The translations under genes were made by a program, and so were the position numbers. Below, in pieces: positions 49,727 to 58,361 of a stretch of DNA of 64,000 nt (position 1 is the stretch's first letter; the number at the start of each line of letters is the position of its first letter). A model generated the notes under the pieces. It was not told the origin of the DNA. It saw only the letters and a list, made by a program, of their open reading frames with translations, and did not search any database. Source of the stretch: Bradyrhizobium sp. LHD-71 (GTDB taxonomy: Bacteria; Pseudomonadota; Alphaproteobacteria; Rhizobiales; Xanthobacteraceae). The DNA lies in contig NZ_JAVIFX010000006.1 of assembly GCF_031157255.1 (NCBI RefSeq), forward strand, positions 186,001 to 250,000. Direction: 5' to 3'.

Positions 49727-50262
49727 GCCGCGCCAGCCCTGGCCGCGGCTTTCACCGGCATCTCGATGCGCCGGCCGGCGCCATCCGGGCGCGGCAGACG
49801 CGCATGCGCGCCCGCGACCGCGCGAATCCGCTCGGCAATGTCAGTCGGAAATGGCGCGACCTTTCGCACGTTCATGTCGATATGCAATGACATGTTCTCG
49901 GAGGTGGCGGAGAGCCAGCCTTCGGTGGCATGCCGCAGTTCCTCGAACGTGTGAAGCCGCTTCTCATCGACAGCGATGACATAGGCCGACACCTGCAGGG
50001 GGTCGCCGAGGTGCACCTCACGGATGTAGCGGACATGGCATTCGGCCGTCATGGTCGAACAGTTGCGCTCGCGCAGGTAGTTCGGACCCATGCCCAGCGC
50101 TGCGAACAGTTCATCGATCGAGCGGTCCATGATCACGTTGTAGTAGGCCATGTTGAGGTGGCCGTTGTAATCGATCCATTGCGGCTCGATCTGCATGACG
50201 CTGCAGAGAAATGGCGCGCGCAGCGCCGTCAGTTCGCTGAGTGAGGGTAGCGGTTTCGTCAT
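49723..50262 (-). CDS. Hotdog-fold acyl-CoA thioesterase family protein
   Basis: The ATG at 50262 has AGGA 6 bp upstream and gives 179 residues; two further upstream in-frame ATGs (50277, 50286) are less well placed. The 4HBT-like fold is indicated by WIDYNGHLNMAYYNVIMDRSIDEL (~30-55), with the catalytic-type Asp in DYNGHLN, then YLREVHLGDPL-like (RYIREVHLGDPLQVSAYVI) and HTFEELRHATEG. Relatives hydrolyse acyl-CoA or act in carnitine metabolism (L-carnitine dehydrogenase C-domain-like). Substrate unknown. It converges on DUF1328 with a 4-bp overlap. Confidence 0.8.
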   Translation of the reverse strand: MTKPLPSLSELTALRAPFLCSVMQIEPQWIDYNGHLNMAYYNVIMDRSIDELFAALGMGPNYLRERNCSTMTAECHVRYIREVHLGDPLQVSAYVIAVDEKRLHTFEELRHATEGWLSATSENMSLHIDMNVRKVAPFPTDIAERIRAVAGAHARLPRPDGAGRRIEMPVKAAARAGAA

Positions 50263-50398
50263 TCCAATTCCTGCCATTTTGGCCACGTTGGCGCGTTGCA
50301 GGCGCGCTTGACCCCTTATACATGCTCTGCAACGCTGGAATAAAGCCGGAGCGTAGCTCGTACAGGGTTGAACGGACGACGCTCTGGGTTCCTTTTTG

Positions 50399-50452
50399 GT
50401 GGTCGCATTTTCTCTTCGGAAAGCCGGTGTCCACCTTTCCGGAAAATGCTCT
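50399..50452. repeat. Hyphomicrobiales GGTCGCATTTT repeat, left copy
   Basis: GTGGTCGCATTTTC...CGGTGTCCAC...CCGGAAAATGCTCT is a short imperfect palindrome found in many intergenic regions of this order. It abuts the CTAG repeat R4. A second copy in the same orientation lies at 52271-52311, on the far side of the dehydrogenase gene. Confidence 0.7.
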
Positions 50453-50618
50453 AGTGTCGTAGATCAGCAATTCGCACCATCGTTGCCGCGAGTCCATCGT
50501 GCGAATTGCTGATCCATAAACGACACTAGAATCATAAACTTGCTAGTGTCCTGATCGAATCCGAAGTTCGCTCTGAACTCGCTGCAAAGTATGGCGAACT
50601 TCGGATTCGGGACACTAG
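50451..50618. repeat. CTAG double-hairpin repeat, copy R4 (order A-B)
   Basis: Unit A (50451-50529) pairs GATCAGCAATTCGCAC with GTGCGAATTGCTGATC. Linker AATCATAAACTTG follows. Unit B (50543-50618) pairs CGAATCCGAAGTTCGC with GCGAACTTCGGATTCG. CTAG stands at every unit end. It is the inverse of R5, with only a few differences. Its right end lies 15 bp before the probable TTG start of the dehydrogenase. Confidence 0.9.
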
Positions 50619-50632
50619 GGGAGCGAAGCGCT

Positions 50633-52048
50633 TTGGGACGGTTTGCCGCCGATTTGCCGCGGATTGATGCGAAGGTGCTGAATGGCACGCTCGAGGCGCT
50701 CGCCGCGCGCTTCGGCAATCGCCTGGTCACCTCGCAGGCCGTGCGTGAGCAGCACGCGCATACGACCTCGTGGCTGCCGCGGCAGCCGCCGGACGGTGTG
50801 GTGTTCGTCCAGAACGTTGCGGATATCCAGGACGCCGTGCGCATCTGTGCGCCGCGCAAGCTCCCGCTGATCGCCTACGGGACCGGAACCTCGTTGGAGG
50901 GGCAGGTCAATGCGCCCGCCGGCGGCATCGCGATCGACACCCGCGACATGAATCGGCTGCTGGCCGTGCATGCGGAAGATCTCGACTGCGTCATCGAGCC
51001 CGGCATCACCCGCAAGCTGCTGAATGAGCAGTTGCGCGACCAGGGACTGTTCTTTCCGATCGATCCCGGCGCGGATGCATCGATCGGCGGCATGGCGGCG
51101 ACGCGCGCGTCCGGCACCAATGCCGTGCGCTACGGCACCATGCGCGACAACGTGCTGGCGCTGAAGGTGGTGCGCGCCGACGGCGAGATCATCAACACTG
51201 CGACGCGCGCGAAAAAATCCTCCGCAGGCTACGACCTGACACGACTGTTCGTCGGTTCGGAGGGGACACTCGGCATCATCGCCGAACTGACGATCCGCCT
51301 GCACGGCATTCCGGAAACGATCGCCGCGGCCTCCTGCTCGTTCCCGACCGTGGACGAAGCGTGCCAGGCGACGATCCTCGCCATTCAAACCGGCATTCCT
51401 TTGGCGCGGATCGAATTGCTCGACGAGATGCAGGTGAGGGCCTGCAATGCCTACTCGAAGCTGTCGCTGCCGGAGACGACGCTGCTGCTGCTCGAATTCC
51501 ATGGCACCGAGGCGGACGTCGCCGGCCAATCCGAGCGCTTCGGCGAGATTGCGAAGGAATGCGGCGGCGGCAATTTCGAGTGGACGATGCGTCCTGAAGA
51601 CCGCACGCGGCTGTGGCAGGCGCGGCATGATGCCTACTGGGCCGCACGCGCACTGCGTCCCGGCGCGGAGCCTGTGACCACCGACGTGTGCGTGCCGATT
51701 TCGCGGCTCGCCGAATGCGTCACCGAGACCCAGCGCGACCTGCGCGAGAACCGCCTCGTCTCGGCAATCGTCGGCCATGTCGGCGATGGCAATTTTCATA
51801 CCGTGCTGCTGTGCGACATGAACGACGCCGACGAAGTAAGGCGCGCGGAAGGATACCTCGATCGTCTGGTCAAGCGCGCGCAGGCGATGGACGGCACCTG
51901 CACCGGCGAACACGGCATCGGCCAGGGCAAGCAGGAGTATGTGGCGGGCGAACTCGGCGACGAGGCGATCGAGACGATGCGGCTCGTCAAGCGCGCGCTC
52001 GATCCGGACAACATCTTTAATCCGGGCAAGATCCTGCCGGCGGACTAG
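50633..52048 (+). CDS. FAD-linked D-lactate/glycolate dehydrogenase (Dld/GlcD family)
   Basis: Oxidises a D-2-hydroxyacid and passes electrons to a quinone or cytochrome. The FAD-binding PCMH domain covers ~60-240 (IAYGTGTSLEGQVNAP, PGADASIGGMAATRASGTNAVRYG, GYDLTRLFVGSEGTLGII). The C-terminal cap and metal site (GHVGDGNFH, GTCTGEHGIGQGK) follow. It most resembles the mitochondrial-type D-lactate dehydrogenases. The only upstream ATG (50591) lies inside repeat R4; I prefer TTG at 50633, with GGGGAG ~9 bp before it, giving 471 residues. The stop TAG is the middle of the first CTAG of repeat R5, directly after the natural-looking end NPGKILPAD. Gene limits were therefore shaped by repeat insertion. 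Confidence 0.82.
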   Translation: MGRFAADLPRIDAKVLNGTLEALAARFGNRLVTSQAVREQHAHTTSWLPRQPPDGVVFVQNVADIQDAVRICAPRKLPLIAYGTGTSLEGQVNAPAGGIAIDTRDMNRLLAVHAEDLDCVIEPGITRKLLNEQLRDQGLFFPIDPGADASIGGMAATRASGTNAVRYGTMRDNVLALKVVRADGEIINTATRAKKSSAGYDLTRLFVGSEGTLGIIAELTIRLHGIPETIAAASCSFPTVDEACQATILAIQTGIPLARIELLDEMQVRACNAYSKLSLPETTLLLLEFHGTEADVAGQSERFGEIAKECGGGNFEWTMRPEDRTRLWQARHDAYWAARALRPGAEPVTTDVCVPISRLAECVTETQRDLRENRLVSAIVGHVGDGNFHTVLLCDMNDADEVRRAEGYLDRLVKRAQAMDGTCTGEHGIGQGKQEYVAGELGDEAIETMRLVKRALDPDNIFNPGKILPAD

Positions 52049-52212
52049 TGTCCCGAATCCGAAGTTCGCCATACTTTGCAGCGAGTTCAGAGCGAACTTC
52101 GGATTCGATCAGGACACTAGCAAGTTTATGATTCTAGTGTCGTTTATGGATCAGAAATTCGCACGATGGACTCGCGGCAACGATGGTGCGAATTTCTGAT
52201 CCACGACACTAG
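52045..52212. repeat. CTAG double-hairpin repeat, copy R5 (order B-A)
   Basis: Unit B 52045-52120, linker CAAGTTTATGATT 52121-52133, unit A 52134-52212. Its first CTAG contains the stop codon of the dehydrogenase gene. Compared with R4 in reverse, unit A has an A-T stem pair where R4 has C-G (paired change) and one single change; unit B is essentially the same. Confidence 0.9.
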
Positions 52213-52311
52213 AGCTCTTTCCGATTAGCTTGAATCGGAAAGCGCTCTAGATTCGTTTATTTGGTCGCATTATCTGCGGAAAATCGGTGTCCACTTTTCC
52301 GGAAAATGCTC
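52213..52311. repeat. Hyphomicrobiales repeat with CTTTCCGATT hairpin, right copy
   Basis: A hairpin, GAGCTCTTTCCGATT...AATCGGAAAGCGCTC (52213-52247), is followed by GGTCGCATTATC...CCGGAAAATGCTCT (52271-52311). The second part matches the left copy at 50399-50452 in the same orientation. These are widespread non-coding repeats of the order. Confidence 0.7.
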
Positions 52312-52333
52312 TCGTGTCCGGCTGCGCACGGGA

Positions 52334-52648
52334 TCAGACCTTGTCGCGGATCAGCGCCTGGATCACGCAAATGCTTTCGTCGTTGCGGCGATAGAACGTC
52401 CACTGCTTGATGCGCTTCGGCCGGACCAGTCCTGCCTGCACCAGTACGCGCATGTGCTCGCTCAACGTGGCCTGGCTGATCTTGAGCTTTTCAGCCAGCA
52501 GAAGCCCGCAAACACCGTCCTTGATCAGATCGCCGTCGACCTGCGGCCTGAAATGACGGTGCGGCTCCTTGAGCCAGGCGAGAATTTGCAGACGCCGCTC
52601 GTTGGCCAGCGCCTTGAAAACGTCCGCTGCTTGCAGGCTCGCTTGCAT
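52334..52648 (-). CDS. ArsR-family transcriptional regulator
   Basis: Winged-helix repressor of 104 residues. FKALANERRLQILAWL (~10-25) is the ArsR start. The recognition helix is ISQATLSEHMRVLVQAGLV (~57-75), followed by the wing RPKRIKQWTFYRR. A single Cys lies in DGVCGLLLAEKL, a place where metal-sensing members have paired cysteines, so a metal role is not supported and a redox or ligand role is possible. It is divergent from the dehydratase gene, with 56 bp between the starts, and probably controls both. Confidence 0.88.
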   Translation of the reverse strand: MQASLQAADVFKALANERRLQILAWLKEPHRHFRPQVDGDLIKDGVCGLLLAEKLKISQATLSEHMRVLVQAGLVRPKRIKQWTFYRRNDESICVIQALIRDKV

Positions 52649-52651
52649 TTC

Positions 52652-52669
52652 GTTAATTTGCTAAATAAC
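52652..52669. promoter_or_regulatory. AT-rich imperfect dyad between ArsR and dehydratase genes
   Basis: GTTAATTTGCTAAATAAC is an 18-bp imperfect palindrome (six of eight positions pair) lying just upstream of the arsR start and 36 bp before the dehydratase ATG. ArsR proteins usually bind AT-rich 12-2-12 dyads at such places. A likely autoregulatory operator, by inference. Confidence 0.4.
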
Positions 52670-52704
52670 TAACTTCATGTCAACGTCGCCACGGAGGCCC
52701 GCGC

Positions 52705-53649
52705 ATGCTTGCAGAGACCGGCATCACCCGCGAAGCGATCGCGCGAACCGAGACGCTCATCCGGCCCTTTGTCAGGCGCACGCCGACCGTCGCGGTCGAT
52801 GGCGCAGACTTCGACATGGCGGCAGGGCCGCTGCAGTTGAAGCTCGAGTGCCTGCAGCATACCGGCACGTTCAAGGTTCGCGGCGCGTTCGCCAATCTGA
52901 TGACGCGCGCGGTGCCGCAAGCAGGCGTCGTTGCAGCGTCCGGAGGCAATCACGGCGTCGCCGTTGCCTACGCGGCGAAGAAGCGTGACGTGAGAGCCAC
53001 GATTTTCGTGCCGAAAGTATCGTCGCCCGCAAAGATCGAGCTCATTCGCCGCTACGGCGCCGATCTTGTCGTCACCGGCGAGCGCTACGCCGACGCGCTC
53101 GCCGCAAGCGAAGATTTCACCAAGGAGACCGGCGCACTGCCGATCCACGCCTTCGATCAGGCGGAAACCCTGCTGGGCCAGGGCACCGTCGGGTGCGAAA
53201 TCGAAGCCGACACGTCGAAGATCGACACATTGCTGGTTGCGGTTGGTGGCGGCGGATTGATCGGCGGCATCGCGGCCTGGTTCGAGAGCCGTATCAAGGT
53301 CGTCGCCGTCGAGCCCGAAGGCGCGCCGACTCTTTATCAGGCGCTGCAGGCCGGTGAGCCGGTGGATGCGCCGGCTGAGGGAATCGCGGCCGATTCGCTG
53401 GCGCCGAAGCGCGTTGGCCAGGTGATGTTTCCGATTGCGCAACACCATGTGCACCGCGCCGTGCTTGTTGCCGACGACGCCATTCGTGCAGCGCAAACGG
53501 CGCTTTGGAATGCTGTTCGTATCGTTGCCGAACCAGGCGGCGCTGCGGCGTTCGCGGCGCTGCTGTCTGGAAGCTATGTGCCGTCGCCGGGCGAGCGGCT
53601 GGCGGTGCTTGTTTGCGGCGCCAACACGGCGGCAGTGACGTTCGATTGA
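52705..53649 (+). CDS. PLP-dependent threonine/serine dehydratase-like enzyme
   Basis: Fold-type II PLP enzyme of 314 residues, similar to catabolic threonine dehydratase and serine racemase. The PLP lysine is in HTGTFKVRGAFANL (~55), the phosphate and substrate loop is ASGGNHGVAVAYAA (~78), and the glycine loop is VAVGGGGLIGGIAAW (~176). There is no C-terminal ACT domain, so it is the short, non-feedback-inhibited form. The usual SFK motif is TFK here. Ribosome site GGAGG at 52693. Probably regulated by the divergent ArsR. Substrate (Thr, Ser or hydroxyaspartate) cannot be fixed. Confidence 0.87.
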   Translation: MLAETGITREAIARTETLIRPFVRRTPTVAVDGADFDMAAGPLQLKLECLQHTGTFKVRGAFANLMTRAVPQAGVVAASGGNHGVAVAYAAKKRDVRATIFVPKVSSPAKIELIRRYGADLVVTGERYADALAASEDFTKETGALPIHAFDQAETLLGQGTVGCEIEADTSKIDTLLVAVGGGGLIGGIAAWFESRIKVVAVEPEGAPTLYQALQAGEPVDAPAEGIAADSLAPKRVGQVMFPIAQHHVHRAVLVADDAIRAAQTALWNAVRIVAEPGGAAAFAALLSGSYVPSPGERLAVLVCGANTAAVTFD

Positions 53650-53724
53650 CGCGCATCGGGCCGAGTTGCGCGGGCGAACAATAAACGCCATTGTTGCCGG
53701 AGCCGTGGCCGCCGGAGACGATGC

Positions 53725-54552
53725 ATGGGCGAGATGCAAGAGACTTTGGACCTCGACGCCATTGCCGGCGAGGTCTTCTCGTTGCTCGGCAGCGGCCGCC
53801 AGATCGCACCGTTCTCGTCACGTCACCAGAATTTCGATTTGCAAGGCGCCTATCGCGTGACCGCGAAGGTCAGAGAGTTGCGCGAGAAATCCGGCGAGAA
53901 CGCGCGCGGGCGCAAGATTGGATTCACCAACCGTACCATCTGGGCGGAGTATGGCGTGCATGCGCCGATCTGGGGCTATATCTACGACCGCACCATCCAC
54001 GATCTCGACGGCATTGGCGGGGAGTTCGCGCTTCGGGGGCTGTCCGACCCACGCATCGAGCCGGAGATCGTCTTCGGGCTAGCCACCGCGCCACAGCCCG
54101 GCATGGATCTGCCGGAGCTGCTGGCGTGCATCGACTGGGTTGCCCAGGGATTCGAGATCGTCCAGTCGGTCTTTCCCGACTGGCGCTTTGCGGCGACAGA
54201 CACGGTGGCAGCTTTCGGCCTGCATGGCGCGTTGCTGATCGGGCCGCGCCATCGGCTCCGTGACACGGAGCACGCCTGGGCTGCGACGCTGTCCGGCTTC
54301 GAAATCGAGCTCTTCCGCGATGGGGTGTCGGCCGATCGCGGCGCCGCGGCCAATGTGCTGGGCGGTCCGCTCCTTGCGCTTCGCCACCTGATTGATGTGC
54401 TCGCGCAGGACGCGCACAACCCGCCGCTCGCGGCCGGCGAAATCATTACTACGGGCACATTAACGCGTGCGCTTCCCATCAACGCCGCCGAAAACTGGAG
54501 TACGCAGTTGAGCGGCGTAGCGCTTGGCGGCGCAAGCGTGCGTTTTTCCTGA
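53725..54552 (+). CDS. 2-keto-4-pentenoate hydratase-like protein (FAH superfamily)
   Basis: The 275 residues match the MhpD/4-oxalocrotonate decarboxylase type of fumarylacetoacetate hydrolase fold: GRKIGFTNRTIWAEYGVHAPIWGYIYD (~60-87), IEPEIVFGLA (~112, metal-binding Glu-x-Glu type), GFEIVQSVFPDW (~145) and LGGPLLALRHLIDVL (~208). Such enzymes hydrate or decarboxylate aromatic ring-cleavage products. No meta-cleavage dioxygenase lies nearby, so the pathway is open. It follows the dehydratase by 75 bp on the same strand and may share its transcript. Confidence 0.82.
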   Translation: MGEMQETLDLDAIAGEVFSLLGSGRQIAPFSSRHQNFDLQGAYRVTAKVRELREKSGENARGRKIGFTNRTIWAEYGVHAPIWGYIYDRTIHDLDGIGGEFALRGLSDPRIEPEIVFGLATAPQPGMDLPELLACIDWVAQGFEIVQSVFPDWRFAATDTVAAFGLHGALLIGPRHRLRDTEHAWAATLSGFEIELFRDGVSADRGAAANVLGGPLLALRHLIDVLAQDAHNPPLAAGEIITTGTLTRALPINAAENWSTQLSGVALGGASVRFS

Positions 54553-54627
54553 GGGCCGCACCTTGACCGGGGAGACGCCCGCAGTGGAACTTGCAACCCG
54601 ACAGGCGATCAGGGCCTAATGGTCGGG

Positions 54628-54644
54628 GGCTGCGGGGCGCAGCC
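54628..54644. terminator. Small hairpin downstream of the hydratase gene
   Basis: GGCTGCG (54628-54634) pairs with CGCAGCC (54638-54644) around a 3-bp loop. A T-run (ATTTTT) appears only 14 bp later, so it is a weak terminator candidate between the hydratase and asmA genes. Confidence 0.4.
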
Positions 54645-54773
54645 TGTCGGCTGGCGCATTTTTGATCTTTGCAAATGTCAATTTGCCGTGGTTGGCCGTA
54701 TATATGACGAGCTGAACGCGATTTGGGGGGCGCGGATTCGCTGACACTAAAACCTGACGCCTAGAGGACCGCG

Positions 54774-57700
54774 GTGCAGACGACGCTGCTCGGACTTGCG
54801 ATAGCCCTTATCCTTGCGCTGCTGGCTGCCCTGATCGGCCCGTATTTTATCGACTGGAGTCAGTTCCGGCCGCAGTTCGAGCGCGAGGCCTCGCGGGTGA
54901 TCGGCATGCCCGTGCGGGTCGATGGTGAAATCGACGCGCGGCTGTTGCCGACGCCGTCGCTGCGCTTGCGTCACGTCGCGGTCGGTGCGCGCAGCGATGC
55001 AAGCAATGTCAGCGTCGAGAAGCTCGATGTCGAGTTCTCGCTTGGCGATCTGATGCGCGGCGAATGGCGCGCCAATGAATTGACGTTGGACGGCCTCGTG
55101 CTCGAGCTTGGCCTTGACCAGCGCGGGCGTATGAACTGGGCCTCGCGCGGAAGCGGCTTCAATCTTGGCGCGTTGACCGTCGACAAGTTTCATCTCACTG
55201 GCGCAATCGCCGTGAACGATACGGCGAGCCGCCGCTCGTTGCGGCTGAACGACATCGTCTTCACCGGCGAAGTGCGGGCAGTGGCCGGCTCGGTGCGTGG
55301 CGAGGGGGCAGCGAAGCTGGATGGCGTGCGCTATCCGTTCCGTCTCGCGAGCGCACGCACTGCGGACGGCAGTGGTCAGCGGTTGCGGCTGAACCTCGAC
55401 CCTGGGGCCCGTTCGCTTGCGGCCGACCTCGACGGTATCCTGCTCGTCGATGATGCGGTGCCGCGCTTCGAGGGTTCGCTGTCGATCGCACAGCCGCCGC
55501 CACCGAAATCGAACGCGCCGCTCAGTTTGGCCGATGCGCCGTGGCGCGTCGCCGGCAAGCTGAAGGCGGACCCCGCCTCGGCGAGGCTGGAGCAGGTCGA
55601 GGCCGTGTTCGGGCCCGAGGACGCCGGGCTAAAGTTCTCGGGCAATGCGGAAGCGCGGTTTGGCGCATCGCCGCGCCTTCGTGGTTCGCTCGCTGCCCGA
55701 CAGCTCGATGCCGATCGTTTGCTCGCCCGCGCGGGCGTCGCTGCGCCGTCGCCGGCAGACCTCATGGCAAACCTGCGCTGGTTGATTGCCGCAGCGCCGC
55801 CGATGCCGTTGCCGATAGAGTTTGATATCGATGCCGAACTGATCAACCTCGGAGCACGGCCAGTGCAGGCCGTCGGCATCAGCCTGCAGGCCGACGCGAA
55901 GGAGTGGCGGGTCGGCAAGTTCGAGCTCCGTGCGCCGGGATCGACGCTCCTCGCGGTGACTGGCCGCATTGCCGAGCTAGGCAACAAAGCGAGCTTCTCG
56001 GGACGACTGGATCTCGATGCGAGCGATCCGGAAGGCTTTGCGTTGTGGCTGCAAGGCCAGAGCGATAACGCCTATCGGGGCGTGAGGCCGCTGAAGGCTG
56101 CGGGCGACATCGTCATCTCGGGCGAGCGCGTCGCCGTCGATGCGTTCAAGGCGGATATCGATGGGCGGCCCCTCGATGGGCGGTTCGCGCTGGTTGCGGC
56201 AGATGGGAAAAGCCGGCTGGACGCGGCGTTGCGGGCGGAGCGGCTGGATTTCGATGCCGGCGCCGCGTTTGCGCGCGCGATGGGCGGCGCGCTCAAGACC
56301 TGGCCGGACGAAGCCGCGCTCGGCCTCGACATCGCAGAGCTGAACCTTTCCGGCCAGACGCTGAAGCCGGTGCAGGCGCGCTTCACCTACAATGCCAAGG
56401 CGATCGCGCTTGAGCGCCTGCGTGTCGGCGATGCCGACGGCGTGGCCATCGACGGCGCCGGAGCATTTGACCGCGCGAACACGACCGGACAACTGAAGAT
56501 CGATGCGACGGCCGCGACGCTCGATCCGTTGGCGCGACTGATTGCGCCGATCGCGCCGGAGTTCAGCCGCCGGATTGGCGCGGTGCCGCGCGCCGCGGGC
56601 AATGTCTGGGCCGGTCTGACGCTCGACCTGGGCAAGCCGCAAGGTGATCGCGCGGCTTTGCGAACGACGGTTGATCTCCACGCGCCGCAGGTGAAGGGCG
56701 CGCTGACCGGGGCGATGACGCCGCAGCTCGCGTCGTTGCGGAACTTTGACATGGACGCGCTGGCAAAGAACGAAGCGACGCTGACCGCAACTCTCTCGAC
56801 CGAACACGGCAACACGTTGCTCGCCCTGCTCGGTCTGGATGGCGTTCTTGCCGCTGGAAACGGTCCGGCCCAGTTCGACGGGTCGGCCACCGGCGTCTGG
56901 AATGCACCGACGAAACTGAAAGCAAAACTAACAGGCAACGGGCTCGATGCGGAGATCGACGGTAGCGTCGAACCGTTCAAGACAGAACGCGCCGCCGCGG
57001 TGAGCCTCAACGTCCGCAAGGCCAACATCGCGCCGCTGATCGGCATTGCGCGGGCCGAACAGGCCCCATGGAATATCGCCCTGACGTCACGCGTTGGCGT
57101 AACCGGCCAGAAGGTGACCCTCGACAATCTCGACGGCGCGATAGCTGGTGCGCGCGTGCGTGGCCGCCTCGGCCTTGCGCTCGGCGAGGAGATCGGCGTG
57201 GAGGGCAATGTCGGCGCCGACGTGCTCGACGTGCCGTCGGCGATGCTGGCCGCAATCGGTGCGGCGGGTCACGACAGCGCTGAGCCGCTCAATCGCGGGC
57301 TGCTGAGCGGCTGGCGCGGGCGCGTCGAATTCTCCGCATTGCGTGCCACGGTGCCCGGCGGCGAGCTCCGACCCTTCAACGGGGTACTGCGCAATGACGG
57401 CCAGGCGCTGGTGCTCGAAGGATTGTCCGCGGGTCTTGGCGGCGGAAAGCTGCAGGCCGACCTGTCGGCACGCCGCTCGCCGGAGGGCGTCGCGCTCGCC
57501 GGCCGCGTGCAACTCGACGGCGTCGATGGCGCGGCGCTGAAGCATCGCGCTTTGGCGATGCCGCCAGGGCGCGTATCGGCGCGAACATCGGTGAGCGGGC
57601 AGGGGCGCAGCGCCGCCGCGCTGATCGGCAGCCTCAACGGCAATGGATCGGTGACGATCGAGCAGGCGCGCATCGCGGGTCTCGATCCACGAGCATTCGA

Positions 57701-58361
57701 CGCCGCGACGCGTGCGAGCGATGCGGGTATCGCCAGGGACGATGCAAAGCTTGCTGCAATGGTTGCCCCGGCACTGGCGGCCGGCACGCTCAACGTGACT
57801 TCCGCCGAAGTCCCGTTCGCAATCCGCGATGGCCAGGTGCGCGTCAGCAACACGACGCTGATGGGCGAAGGTGCGCGGCTTAATCTATCCGGCGGTTACG
57901 ATATCGCTGCGGACCAGATCGATGTGCGCGCAGCGCTCGCCGCGACGACGACGGATGTGCTGGGCTTCGGCCGGCCCGAAATCCTCGTGCTGCTGTTCGG
58001 CTCGCCGGACAAGCCCGATCGCACCATCGATGTTGCGGCGCTCTCGTCATGGCTCGGCCTGCGTGCGATTGATCGCGAGACCCGGCGCCTCGACGCCATC
58101 GAGCGCGCCAATCCGTTGCTGAATCCGGGAAAGCCTGCGGAGCCTGCGCCACCCGTGGCACCGCAAGCTACGCCGCTGCCGTCCCAGCGTCCTGCCATTG
58201 CGCCGCGTGCGGCCGAGGCCCCGCCGCCTGTTACAGCACCTGCGCTTCCGCCGCCGGTCGAAATCCGGCCGGCACCCGGCGCAAGGCCGCAGCCAAGACA
58301 CAACGCGCCGCTCAATATTGTGCCGATGCAGCCGCGGTCAGCGCTGCCATCGACGTTTTAG
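54774..58361 (+). CDS. Large AsmA-family protein
   Basis: Envelope protein of 1195 residues starting with GTG at 54774 (AGAGGA ribosome site). One N-terminal helix (~3-24, LLGLAIALILALLAALIGPYFI) anchors it in the inner membrane. The AsmA start motif follows (DWSQFRPQFEREASRVIGMPVRVDGEIDARLLPTPSLRLRHV), then a long series of beta-rich repeats and the conserved AsmA C-terminal region (~860-1100: FSALRATVPGGELRPFNG, GRSAAALIGSLNGNGSVTIEQARIAGLD). A proline-rich tail (~1115-1195) ends it. Large AsmA/TamB-like proteins are thought to form grooves carrying phospholipids to the outer membrane; this fits the window's envelope theme but is inferred. Confidence 0.9.
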   Translation: MQTTLLGLAIALILALLAALIGPYFIDWSQFRPQFEREASRVIGMPVRVDGEIDARLLPTPSLRLRHVAVGARSDASNVSVEKLDVEFSLGDLMRGEWRANELTLDGLVLELGLDQRGRMNWASRGSGFNLGALTVDKFHLTGAIAVNDTASRRSLRLNDIVFTGEVRAVAGSVRGEGAAKLDGVRYPFRLASARTADGSGQRLRLNLDPGARSLAADLDGILLVDDAVPRFEGSLSIAQPPPPKSNAPLSLADAPWRVAGKLKADPASARLEQVEAVFGPEDAGLKFSGNAEARFGASPRLRGSLAARQLDADRLLARAGVAAPSPADLMANLRWLIAAAPPMPLPIEFDIDAELINLGARPVQAVGISLQADAKEWRVGKFELRAPGSTLLAVTGRIAELGNKASFSGRLDLDASDPEGFALWLQGQSDNAYRGVRPLKAAGDIVISGERVAVDAFKADIDGRPLDGRFALVAADGKSRLDAALRAERLDFDAGAAFARAMGGALKTWPDEAALGLDIAELNLSGQTLKPVQARFTYNAKAIALERLRVGDADGVAIDGAGAFDRANTTGQLKIDATAATLDPLARLIAPIAPEFSRRIGAVPRAAGNVWAGLTLDLGKPQGDRAALRTTVDLHAPQVKGALTGAMTPQLASLRNFDMDALAKNEATLTATLSTEHGNTLLALLGLDGVLAAGNGPAQFDGSATGVWNAPTKLKAKLTGNGLDAEIDGSVEPFKTERAAAVSLNVRKANIAPLIGIARAEQAPWNIALTSRVGVTGQKVTLDNLDGAIAGARVRGRLGLALGEEIGVEGNVGADVLDVPSAMLAAIGAAGHDSAEPLNRGLLSGWRGRVEFSALRATVPGGELRPFNGVLRNDGQALVLEGLSAGLGGGKLQADLSARRSPEGVALAGRVQLDGVDGAALKHRALAMPPGRVSARTSVSGQGRSAAALIGSLNGNGSVTIEQARIAGLDPRAFDAATRASDAGIARDDAKLAAMVAPALAAGTLNVTSAEVPFAIRDGQVRVSNTTLMGEGARLNLSGGYDIAADQIDVRAALAATTTDVLGFGRPEILVLLFGSPDKPDRTIDVAALSSWLGLRAIDRETRRLDAIERANPLLNPGKPAEPAPPVAPQATPLPSQRPAIAPRAAEAPPPVTAPALPPPVEIRPAPGARPQPRHNAPLNIVPMQPRSALPSTF

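Noticed and set aside
50615-52072. 485-codon minus-strand frame starting with the same residues (MANFGFGTL) as the plus-strand frame
   Set aside because: The shared start comes from the inverted repeat copies R4 and R5, which encode the same bases in both directions. The plus strand holds the real dehydrogenase.
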